Assembly (NCBI GenBank): GCA_034096865.1 | Contig: JAWQFJ010001132.1 | Coordinates: forward strand, 1 to 30,000 | DNA from: Theodoxus fluviatilis | Taxonomy: Eukaryota; Mollusca; Gastropoda; Cycloneritida; Neritidae | Reading direction: 5' to 3' | DNA: 30,000 nt | In this document: one piece after another, positions 1-8,852 of the stretch | How positions within the stretch are numbered: position 1 is the stretch's first letter | How the letters are laid out: every line of letters begins with the position of its first letter | Translations under genes and position numbers: made by a program | The notes under the pieces: model-generated | Told to the model about the DNA's origin: nothing | Databases searched by the model: none | The model's input: the letters and a program-made list of their open reading frames with translations, nothing else

Positions 1-613
1 CAGGGGCGGATCTGGGGGGGGTGCAATGGGTGCAATTGCACCCCCCCCCCCAGCGGGACAAAAAAAAAAAAAAAAAAGAAGAAAAAAAAGAAAGAAAGAA
101 AGAAAAAGAGATATGTTGATAATGTAGTAATGTAAATGTAATTGCACCCCCCCCCCCAAGCAAAAAGACAAAAAAATGAGAGAGAGACTCAGGGAAAGAG
201 ATGTTGATAAATATTGGAATGTAAATATAATTGCACCCCCCCCCCTCCTCGGCTTAAAAAAGAAAGAAAGAGAGAAGCTGATAAATATAGTAATGTAAAT
301 GTAATTGCACCCCCCCCCCTCCCTCGGCAGAACAAAAAAGAGAAAGAGATGCTGATAAATATAGTAATGTAAATGTAATTCCACCCCCAGCCAAAAAACT
401 AACTAAATAAATTAAAGAAATAAAATACATAAACAATGATAATACATTAAAAAAATGGAAAGAGAAATATGTTGATAAATATAGTGATGTAATTGCACAC
501 CCCACCCCCCACCCCCAGCCAAAATAAAAAGGGGTGGGTGGGTGCAGAGAGAGAGATGCTGATAAATATAGGAATGCACTAGTAAAATTAAATGTAATTG
601 CACCCCCCCCCCC

Positions 614-667
<54 letters not shown>

Positions 668-1351
668 ATACAGCAAAAAAAAAAGAAAAAAAAGAGAAAG
701 AGAGAGAGAGAGAGCCTGAGAGATGCTAATACAGGAATGAAAATAGACATTCCAGATGCTGTCAACAGATTTGCAACAAAATACAACACAGTCATGCGCC
801 TTCAGCCACAGAAAATGTTGTCACATGATTAGGCCTATGACTAGGCAAATTCCTCCATGTGTGTGTTTATTCAATGTCTCTAGACTGACCAGGCCTGACT
901 CCCACAACAAACTGGTTACAGATGTCTTCTTACATATTCGGAATAAAGATTATTAAATTCGAGGTATGATCTTGTTGCAAAGACTTTTTCCTCATGTTGT
1001 TTTTGTGAATTGTGATTCTTTATTATTAACATCGAACTTATTTAGCACTGTACATTTTCGAGCATGTGCTTCCCAAGAGAGAGACAGTTGGTCCTATCTC
1101 CACCCCCCAACACATCAGTGGCAAAATGTATCGCCTGAAAATAGCACTTTACACGCTCAGATTGCACCAGATTGCACCATTTTGCTTCCTTTTTTAAAAA
1201 AATTTCCGGGGGGGCATGCCCCCGGACCCCCCTAGCATGCTCGGCGCTTCGCGCCGTCGGTTCGGCGCTTCGCGCCTTCGCTGATAAGATACAAAACAAA
1301 ACAAAAAAGAACTTTGCACCCCCCCCCTTTCAAAACCCAGATCCGCCCCTG
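1..1351. mobile_element. Element A: non-autonomous hAT-like DNA transposon
   Basis: Perfect 16-bp terminal inverted repeats are visible: CAGGGGCGGATCTGGG at 1-16 and its reverse complement at 1336-1351. CAGGGGCG-type ends are characteristic of hAT elements. The element begins exactly at the window edge, so the left target duplication cannot be seen; the right flank reads AGTATCGG. There is no transposase frame. The left half is a degenerate satellite of about 70-110-bp units. The right third carries the palindrome GGGGGCATGCCCCC (1210-1223) and two GC-rich hairpins (1242-1256, 1264-1276). It shares this core with element B in opposite orientation. Confidence 0.75.
24..760. repeat. Internal degenerate satellite of element A
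   Basis: About eight imperfect copies of a unit of roughly 70-110 bp are visible. Each has GATGCTGATAAATATAGTAATG, then TGTAAATGTAATTGCA, a C-run of 5-12, a variable purine-rich stretch and AGAGAGAGA. Copies begin near 24, 113, 200, 275, 348, 467, 555 and 721. One copy has a long CA array at about 617-660. The variable C-runs look like slippage products. Confidence 0.75.
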
Positions 1352-1983
1352 AGTATCGGAGAAAATTGAAAATGAAAGTAAGCACGCTCATCAGTCAACT
1401 GCACCGACTTCCGGTAGATAGTGCGTATTTGAAATTGACATAAAGTATTGTTCAATTTGATTCAGTCGTTTAATTGATTTCAAAAACATCATCATGACTT
1501 CTAAAGAGATATAAATAGAAAGGAAATTGGTAACAAATATGAAAAGATTGATTAAGTTCAGATCACTACGCGGATTCGACCTAACGTGTCGCTAAAAATA
1601 GTCTACGCCGCCTGTGAGTCAGCCAGCCAGCGAAAGCTTATCATTGGGAGCTCTCGCCTTCGCTGGCTGGCACTGAAACTCGTCACTGCGCGTCCTGTGT
1701 GTAGTAGTCCTTGGCGAGCTCACAAATTAATCGGCTTCGAACACGCAGTTTCAGTTTTCTTTTTTCAAACAGAGAAAAAAAAGTTATTTCAAACAACTCA
1801 TGCCGTCAAAACACATTTTCATTGCTGTTTTGCTTTGGTAAAAAACAACTTAGTACTTCTTTGAATACACTAAAAGACGCGTGCATTTGAGGTCTTTCCG
1901 TCAATTGCAAAAAGTGCGCTCTTTTGCGAATTTTTCGTCTTTCTGTGCGAATATTGCAAAAGTACCCCATGCTGGTTGGGGTA
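1352..1983. other. Unassigned intergenic stretch
   Basis: No gene is visible. An imperfect inverted repeat occurs at about 1620-1672, where CAGCCAGCGAAAG is followed by CTTCGCTGGCTGGC. A purine run lies near 1765-1785. The open frames here lack coding features. Confidence 0.4.
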
Positions 1984-2107
1984 TGACTTGGTTCACCATG
2001 TCTCCATATGGCTGTGACTTGGTTCACCATGTCTCCATATGGCTGTGACTTGGTTCACCATGTCTCCATACGGCTGTGACTTGGTTCACCATGTCTCCAT
2101 ACGGCTG
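1984..2107. repeat. 31-bp minisatellite, four copies
   Basis: Copies start at 1984, 2015, 2046 and 2077, each carrying TGACTTGGTTCACCATGTCT and then CCATATGGC or CCATACGGC. They are nearly identical, the T to C change marking the last two. The unit resembles a single-copy segment at about 5735-5775, so it seems to be a local expansion inside a dispersed repeat. Confidence 0.9.
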
Positions 2108-2225
2108 AATTCGAATAGCGAGGGAAATCGATACTTTACTTGTTCTTACTCTGACCATCTCTAGTAATTTTCACGATCAATGGCCTTGCATAGTTTGCTG
2201 AGACTGATAGGCCGTAAAACGTCAA
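2107..2225. repeat. Dispersed repeat copy 1
   Basis: This stretch aligns with 5775-5880. Shared blocks include TGAATTCGA, CTTACT, ATCTCTAGT, TCAAT-GCCT, CATAG and ATAGGCCG-AAAA. Similarity by eye is about 70 percent. Copy 1 is followed by a long CTC array. It could be a SINE or a non-autonomous DNA element; no ends or target duplications are clear. Confidence 0.55.
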
Positions 2226-2488
2226 TCCTCCTCCTCCTCCTCCTCCTCCTCCTCCTCCTCCTCCTCCTCCTCCTCTTCCTCCTCCTCCTCTCCTCCTCCC
2301 TCCTCCTCCTCCTCCTCCTCCTCCTCTTCCTCCTCCTCCTCCTCCTCCTACTCTCCTACTCCTCCTCCATCCTCCTCCTCCTCCTCCTCTTCCTCCTCTT
2401 CCTCCTCCTCCTCCTTCTCCTCCTCCTCCTCCTCCTCCTCCTCCTCCTCCTCCTCCTTCTCCTCCTCCTCTTCCTCCTCCTCCTCCTG
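2226..2488. repeat. (CTC)n polypyrimidine array
   Basis: About 260 bp of CTC/TCC triplets with scattered CTT interruptions. It gives a spurious poly-leucine frame. The strict purine/pyrimidine strand bias could support triplex DNA. Confidence 0.95.
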
Positions 2489-2789
2489 GTCATCGTCGTT
2501 GCCGTTTTCGTCGTCGTCATTGCCAAAGTCATAGAATTATTGCTATCTGACTACCTGGATTTGAACCTTGTTCAGAGAAAGGTGCGTGCCATTGAGATCC
2601 AGTAAGACAAGAACAGCCAGACAGTGCGTGTCGCACAATGGATGACACTGACTTGATCGAGATGAGACCGTGGAGGACCTCATTCACTGCTAAGACAAAG
2701 CTGCTCTTCACTTCCACTGCGGCGTGGCGTCACGATTCGTCTTCTTGCGTCAGCAAGGTCTGAGTCAGTCAAGCATCAACTTTGCCGTG

Positions 2790-3245
2790 AAGCACGAGTG
2801 TGGCGCGTTTCCCAGGACTGTGGATATGCAATCCAAAGCAATCCAAACAAATCCAAAGCAATCCAAAGCAATCCAAAGCGATTCAAAGCGATTCAAAGCG
2901 ATCCAAAGCAAACCAAAGCAATCCAAAGCAATCCAAAGCGATTCAAAGCAATCCAAAGCAATCCAAAGCGATCCAAAGCAATCCAAAGCAATCCAAAAGG
3001 CATTTCAGGTCTTTTTCTTAAAGCGATCGCTATAAATGTAATTTATAACAAATCCGTTTCCAAAAACAGACACAGTCTGCTTTTTCGTCCCAATTTTGAG
3101 TGACTCCTGTATGATCATAGCGATCTCTTTAAAATGGTACCGGAAACGCCCTTCGGGTTGCTTTGGACTGATTTGGATCGGATTGGATTGCTTTGGATTG
3201 CATATCCACAATCTGGGAAACCCCGCATGCTGTGCTTTATGGAAG
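2790..3245. repeat. Inverted-repeat element with a 10-bp satellite in its left arm
   Basis: The left arm reads AAGCAC, then CGTTTCCCAG and GTGGATATGCAATCCAAAG (2790-2840). The right arm near 3180-3235 is the reverse complement with mismatches. Inner parts also pair: GGCATTTCAGGT and TAAAGCGATCGCTAT (2998-3035) match the reverse complement of 3105-3160. The satellite therefore lies within an arm. No transposase is present. This fits a foldback-type or non-autonomous DNA transposon; exact ends are uncertain. Confidence 0.65.
2829..2997. repeat. 10-bp satellite, about 17 copies
   Basis: The unit is AATCCAAAGC with variants ATTCAAAGC and ATCCAAACA. Three frames all give repetitive peptides, showing that the open frames here are by-products. 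The opposite arm at about 3160-3200 holds only a few inverted units. Confidence 0.9.
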
Positions 3246-3396
3246 CGCTGTCAAAATGGTTCATTCATATCAATTTGACAGTAGGGTAACATGTTCTTGT
3301 TTTGAGAAGTTCTGATAGAACACAGCAAAGCACACACCAAGTTGCGTGAGACTTGGGACCTTTTCTTTGCTTGTTTTGAAACTGCCAGCACGACGT

Positions 3397-3527
3397 GATG
3401 AACACAACGACAACAATAACGACATCAACAACAACAATGACGACATCAACAACAACAATGACGACATCAACAACAACAATGACGACATCAACAACAACAA
3501 TGACGACGACGACGACGACGACAATTA
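3397..3527. repeat. AAC/GAC trinucleotide array with 24-bp higher-order unit
   Basis: GACATCAACAACAACAAT recurs with GAC spacers about four times, then (GAC)n. It encodes Asn/Asp-rich peptides only as a by-product. Confidence 0.85.
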
Positions 3528-3545
3528 AACATCGGTAACGCTTAC

Positions 3546-3672
3546 TTTAGCGGGCCACACTAGTGGACTCGTCCAAGAAAAGGGGTGCTTGAAGTTTACG
3601 TGCTTCACCGCCAGACGGGCCACCATTCTGAACACAGAGATATATATATCTCTGACACAGGTTGGTCACGTG
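3546..3672 (+). repeat. Left inverted arm of element C
   Basis: This arm carries the GCGGGCCACACTAGTG end, the GTCCAAGAAAAGG segment, CACCGCCAGACGGG and a palindrome centred on ATATATATAT at about 3640-3652. It pairs with 5278-5511. Confidence 0.75.
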
Positions 3673-3870
3673 ACTTCGGCCCCACATTCCAATGATTTTA
3701 CCAATCAAAATTCAACATGATCAAAAGACCTTTGAGAATAAAAAGAGACGATTCTATTTCACTCCAATTATTTATCCCGATAGATAAACACAAATTTGGT
3801 GTTCTAATAAAACTAATCTATGAGATTTTCAGGAAATCATTTGAGAACTACTTTTAGCGCGAACATCGTC

Positions 3871-3875
3871 TATAA
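3871..3875. repeat. TATAA target-site duplication, left
   Basis: TATAA immediately precedes the left end of element B and recurs at 4511-4515. Confidence 0.7.
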
Positions 3876-4510
3876 CAGGGCCGGATCAAAGTTTTTTGAG
3901 GGGGGGTGCTTAAAATTGTTTTAGGGTCTTCTCATCGAAGTGGCGAAGCCACGAGTGCGTGCCTGCGAAGCAGGCACGCCCCTCTAGGGGGGTCCGGGGG
4001 CATGCCCCCCCGGAAAATTTTGAGAAAAATGGTGCAAATCTGTGCAATCTGGCAGTGCGGTCATTTCCAAGAGTTTTTGTTTGGTCACAGATTCTTCCTG
4101 TCTCTGCCCGGGTTTGATTTGTCTGTGCGAGTAGCAAAAGGAAGGCATCTTAATTATAGCAGCACCCCCCCCCCCCCCCCCCTCCCTCCCCAGCTACCTT
4201 GGCTGCCAAGTAGAGTGTGCTTATACCAAGTGGAGAGTAGTACAGCATCTGGGCCCAGCATCTTTTAGCCCCCCCCCCCCCTCCTTCCCAAGCTTTTTAC
4301 TAACTATACTGTCTCTGCTACCAAGCAAAGTGTGCCGATATCCGATGAGGTGGGAAGTAGATCAACATATTTGAGCAACCACCCCCCCCCCCCCCCCTCC
4401 CTCCTTCCCCCAACTCCCGGCTGCCCGGGTGGTTTTTTTTTTTTTTTTTTTTTTTTGGGGGGGGGGGGGGTGCTCGAGCACCCCCAGCACCCCCCCTAGA
4501 TCCGGCCCTG
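3876..4510. mobile_element. Element B: hAT-like non-autonomous transposon nested in element C
   Basis: Terminal inverted repeats of 12 bp are visible: CAGGGCCGGATC at 3876 and its complement ending at 4510. TATAA directly abuts both ends (3871-3875 and 4511-4515), giving a 5-bp target duplication. The hAT superfamily usually makes 8 bp, but 5-bp groups (hAT5) are known. The element is 635 bp with no transposase. It contains the palindrome GGGGGCATGCCCCC (3996-4009), hairpins at 3940-3952 and 3958-3978, and several C-, T- and G-runs at 4164-4480. Its core is homologous to element A in reverse orientation. Confidence 0.8.
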
Positions 4511-4515
4511 TATAA
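4511..4515. repeat. TATAA target-site duplication, right
   Basis: TATAA immediately follows the right end of element B, matching 3871-3875. Confidence 0.7.
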
Positions 4516-5277
4516 GGTTGCAAACTGCCTTCAGCACGTGCGCTTGTCTTTGGAACTAGTATAAACGCAGCGAAAAGGATTCCTATGGCTCCGGGCTGGT
4601 TTCGTGAATCTATGGTTATACTCTTGCAAGTAAATGCTTTCTGGCCGGAATCTGTGGTCTAACTGCCTTCACACTGTTTGACGAGCTGCTGAGTCCACAC
4701 TTCGATCATTCGTGTATCGACTGATCTAGAAGTAGAAGGAAGATTTTACTCACTGTTGTCTGTGTTGAACCAAGTCTTTGGTTGAACGTTGATCGAGTCG
4801 AAGTTTCTTCTGTAGGAATCCGTCCGATTCCGAAGTTCGATATCATCGGAGAGCTCAGAAGCAGTTTTTCTAAGTTTAATCCTTCTAAGCATACATTAAA
4901 TTAATGATTCCTCATCAGTAAAAGCACTCAGCGGGTTTCTGGGTGTATCGTACTATCGGTCCAAAAGATTATCATTGTGCAGATGGGATTGGTTGCCTTA
5001 CTCGCACAATGAAGTATAATTGTTGCTGTTGCATTCAAAGTCCTTATAATTAGTAGAGTTCACAATATTACACTCTTGTGATTCGAATTTTACTGCATAC
5101 AAGTTTTACATTTATGGGAAATCGATGTTTAGAAAATGAACTGACGGAAAGATGGCTGCCAGTATCGAGTGTAACACAACAAGCGGAGGAATACACTCAA
5201 CGATGTGATATGCCATTCAGCGTGGCTGAGACTCAGTGTTGAATGGTGGTATGCATGTTATGGAAGAATTAAGGCTA

Positions 5278-5511
5278 TCACGTGACCAACCTGTCGCTGA
5301 GACTATATGCACTATAGTCTCAGCCACGCTGAATGACGGGCCACATTTCCCCATCGGCTGAGATTTGCTGTGTATTTACATCGGCGTTTATACCCGATGT
5401 AAATACACAACACATCTCAGCCAATGGGGTGATGTGGCACGTCTGGCGGTGAAACACGTCAACTTCAAGCATCCCTTTTCTTGGACGAGTCCACTAGTGT
5501 GGCCCGCTAAA
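5278..5511 (-). repeat. Right inverted arm of element C
   Basis: This arm is the reverse complement of 3546-3672 with two extra hairpins: one built on AGTCTCAGCCACGCTGAATG (5315-5334, pairing with 5215-5234) and one where GATGTAAATACACA near 5396-5410 pairs with TGTGTATTTACATC near 5369-5383. Confidence 0.7.
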
Positions 5512-5689
5512 TGAAAGCATTCCGAAGCATCCGTGGACTGGGGTCACAATACTTTTTTTTCGTGGTACAAAGGTTCTGCATAGGCGAATGATGATAATAC
5601 TACTTCTTTTTCACCACCGCGTAACTATACATGTAATCATTATGTACACTGCACTGTTCGTACACGCCTACCCCCTGTGGGTTGGGTTT

Positions 5690-5885
5690 GAGAACACTTT
5701 CGTTCACTAGAGACCTCGCCTCGATCGGGTTCACAGAATGGTTTGAGAATAGACCCACTGAGTCTCCATTGGCGTATAACAGGTGAATTCGAGTCCTGAC
5801 CAGCTCTTACTGTATCTCTAGTGATAGTCGTGGTCAATAGCCTCACATAGCCTACACACGCTCATAGGCCGCAAAATTTCTTCAC
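5690..5885. repeat. Dispersed repeat copy 2
   Basis: This is homologous to 1984-2225. It contains one version of the segment that is amplified four times in copy 1 (GTCTCCATTGGC here), then TGAATTCGA, CTCTTACT, ATCTCTAGTGAT and CATAGGCCGCAAAA. It lies about 180 bp outside element C. Confidence 0.55.
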
Positions 5886-5889
5886 TCCA

Positions 5890-6747
5890 ATCTAATCCAA
5901 CTGTACACGCCTCTAAAGCATGCTCTCAATTTTTGCGTGTTGCTTTCCGAATGACTGACCTACTTTGCTGCTGGTTGGGGGTTATGACGCAATGGTTTCA
6001 ATGAAAGCAGACGTCTTTGTGCAAAAGTGACCTTGACCTACGTGGTTTACTGGCTGCACATGGACAGAAGTAAGGCAGTCGTGGCGGTGACGCAAGTTGG
6101 TCGTTTGAGGCTATAAGATTACTCTTCTGGAGTATTTTTTCGGCTCTGCCGAATCTTCTCGCTGAGCCCCCGATCCGAAATCACAAGCAGGATGAAATTG
6201 CATCCACGGTTTCATTTGATGAGAGCGTTGCCCATGTTGTTTGTTTCATCCGCAAGGAGATTGTTTTAAACTCGGTTCGTCAGTTAGTTATTCGGCAAAC
6301 TTACTTTTTAAAAGTTCAAAACAAATTCTGATAAATCTGTACAAGGTAAAGGTTTCATCCAAGCAATCCATTATATTTGGGGGCTATCACCTCGTTTTGG
6401 AATTACAAGCATTAAGAGAAATGTTATCACTCATCACAAAACTATTGATGACGCTGGCATAATCTTTCCTCACTCAGATTTCTCCAGCAGAATCAAACTA
6501 AACTAATCTATACGTGTCATGGAAGAGAAATTGTGGCGTTCTTTGTGGAAGTTTGCGCTCTCAGAGTTCTCTCGAGTTAATGTTGAATCTATTCTCCAAA
6601 TCGCAGCGTGATACCACTACGCTTTGGATAATATAGTCTCCCAGTTCACAACAGGATGATCGTGCATACAAAACAAAGCTACTGAGACTGGAACGAAATG
6701 TGAATGAAAGCTGTGAATCATCAACGTGGTACCTGTAAAAAGGTGGA

Positions 6748-6750
<3 letters not shown>
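5890..6750. other. Unassigned intergenic stretch
   Basis: Unique-looking, moderately AT-rich DNA. Small open frames (such as 6241-6462) show no recognisable domain or splice-supported structure. Confidence 0.4.
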
Positions 6751-6751
<1 letters not shown>

Positions 6752-6787
<36 letters not shown>

Positions 6788-6946
6788 CGCGTGCGTGTGT
6801 GTGTATGCGTGTGTACGTGTGTGTGTGTGATAGTGTGTGTGTGCGTGCTTGCGTGTGTTTGAGTGTGTGTGTATTTGTGTATGTGTGAGTGTGTGTGCGT
6901 GTGTGTGTGTATGTGTGTATGTATGTGTGTGTGTGCATGTGTGTAT
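6752..6946. repeat. (GT)n microsatellite with GC and variant interruptions
   Basis: About 195 bp of alternating purine-pyrimidine sequence, including GCGCGCGCGCGC near 6779-6791. This type of sequence can adopt Z-DNA. The frames over it are His/Thr or Cys/Val artefacts. Confidence 0.9.
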
Positions 6947-6959
6947 TAGAGTGCACTAT

Positions 6960-8395
6960 AGCCTGACAAAAACTTGGTATGCACAGCGCTACTGTCTTCA
7001 GCAATCACCAATAAAACGCTTTGTCATGAAACTCATGTGCCCGTCAGACTGCTGTGGAAACTGTTATCCTTCCACAATATTCCTGTGCTGTTGGTGATAC
7101 AACCCGAGAGTCCTCCTCCATTCACAACCTCTCATCTTTACGACCGTTGCTTAGCATTGACAGCAGCACATGTAGTGCAGTGGGTGTTTGCATGTAATGT
7201 AAGTGATATCAGTGTCTCTGTTGTCGTGAATGTGATCTAAAGATAAGGCTGCAAGATCTTGACGGCTGATAAGGAATTAAATCGGGGCCGTGGGGCCCTG
7301 AAGGGGTATACAAATGTGGTGGTCGGTGGTAAGGTTGGAGTCAAGTAAGACGCAGGGGCGAAGTGGAGTTACTTTCCACTCTTTATGGACCGTTGGTACA
7401 AGCTCTTAGTAAATGAACTTCAGGACCAGGGTGGTGAAATGGTCTCTATGGCTGTGTGCCGTCTCCCCCTTATCAAGCAGATGCACGGACCTCATAGGAG
7501 CAGGGTGTGGATTGTTCCACAGATCCTAACCCTGGCTCCTGGGTCGTGCTTCTATTTGGAAGAAAACAGAGATTACTTAATTGAACTCGCTTTGAAATTA
7601 CTTCTTACAAATGTTGCCTCATTCAGCATAACAGTCTATTGATTGAATCATATGCCGTTGCAAGTGGTTGTCTTACTTGAGAGGAAACATCAGATTAATA
7701 GTCAAAATGTTACAATTCAGAAGCCAGAGTGGGAGAAAGGCTTACTAGCCAGGGGTCACGCTAATGTAACGAGTGACTGAAAGGGCAGCTGCACCAACAA
7801 TCAGACCACAGCAGAGGAGGGGTCACAGAGCGGCCAGCTGGTTAGCTTGCCTTACAGAAAGGATGGGGAGGGGGGGTTGGGGGGTTGGAGAGAGGTCTGA
7901 CACACAGGATAGGGGTGGGGTACAATACACTTGGTGATAGGTGCACCTTATGACATGAACACAGTAGATGTACAATACACTTGGTGATAGGTGCATCTTA
8001 TCACACAGAGAAAGCTGTACGTGTATTGTTAGGCTCCTCTTTTCCTTCCTCTCCCCGCCTCTCTACCTGTACCATGGTACAGACACAGCTGAACTCCAGC
8101 TGGAAAAAGTGTATACCCCTCCCGATGGATTTTGCTCCTAGTTATTGTAAGACATTGCTTTGTTGTAAAAACAGAAGCACACGAAAGAGTGTTCACAGAG
8201 ATCAAAAGACAGCAGACTGGCGTCTACGATAGGCATGCAGTCTCTGCGGCACTGGGACGCATAAGCCTTTACAACAGCCCCCCTGCAAGCTACGATTTGT
8301 AGAAAGGAAGCAGATGGCACGGTCATGTGATCAGACTTCTCGACCAATACACGGACACTTTAACAGTACATTGTGAATGTACTGTTAGACGTAGG
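6960..8395. other. Unassigned intergenic stretch with a small duplication
   Basis: No supported gene. A direct repeat TACAATACACTTGGTGATAG begins at 7921 and 7970, each followed by GTGCACCTTAT or GTGCATCTTAT (about 49 bp apart). A G-rich stretch lies at 7863-7890. Confidence 0.4.
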
Positions 8396-8441
8396 CCCAC
8401 TTTATTCTTGTGGCAGTCTGATATTAAACATCTCTTCAACA

Positions 8442-8521
<80 letters not shown>

Positions 8522-8616
8522 ATTTTGCCTCAAGGGCTGAATGTAAGAAAGGCACTACTGCCTAATTCACTACCCCTATAAAATAAAGTTCGTTCGTTCG
8601 TTCGTTCTCTCCGCCT

Positions 8617-8699
<83 letters not shown>

Positions 8700-8795
8700 A
8701 TTTTGCTTCAAGGGCTGAATGTAAGAAAGGCACTACTGCCTAATTCACTACCCCTGTAAAATAAAGTTCGTTCGTTCGTTCTCTCCGCCTCCCCT

Positions 8796-8850
<55 letters not shown>
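8396..8850 (+). repeat. Two copies of a retroelement-like 3' tail between CT arrays
   Basis: The segment AGGGCTGAATGTAAGAAAGG to AAAATAAAG plus (GTTC)n occurs at about 8519-8607 and 8698-8781, nearly identical. Each is preceded by a (CT)n array (8444-8518, 8626-8695), and a third array follows (8806-8845). An AATAAA-like end with a short tandem tail is typical of non-LTR retrotransposon or SINE 3' ends. Two tandem copies suggest duplication through the CT arrays. Family assignment is an inference. Confidence 0.6.

Positions 8851-8852
<2 letters not shown>

Larger units (their letters stand above)
3546..5511. mobile_element. Element C: long-TIR DNA transposon or MITE-like element
   Basis: The outer arms start TTTAGCGGGCCACACTAGTG at 3546 and end with the reverse complement at 5511. 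At least 80 bp pair well, through the CACCGCCAGACG segment. A further block (ACAGGTTGGTCACGTGA, about 3658-3672) pairs with 5278-5296. The right arm is longer than the left because it contains two extra hairpins. A TA at 3548-3549 and 5508-5509 could be a target duplication, but weaker similarity continues outwards, so the ends are uncertain. Without element B the length is about 1.3 kb. No transposase frame is seen. Confidence 0.7.

Noticed and set aside
2180..2605. 141-codon poly-leucine frame on the plus strand
   Set aside because: It is a translation of the CTC array; no coding features outside the repeat.
2541..2620. tRNA-like B box (GGTTCAAATCC on the minus strand at about 2555-2565)
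   Set aside because: No convincing A box at normal spacing and no cloverleaf; a degraded SINE head is possible but cannot be supported.
2829..2997. Regularly spaced short repeats considered as a CRISPR array
   Set aside because: The units are contiguous 10-bp satellites with no unique spacers, and the DNA is eukaryotic.
3906..4268. 120-codon frame in element B
   Set aside because: It crosses hairpins and homopolymer runs and has no transposase features.
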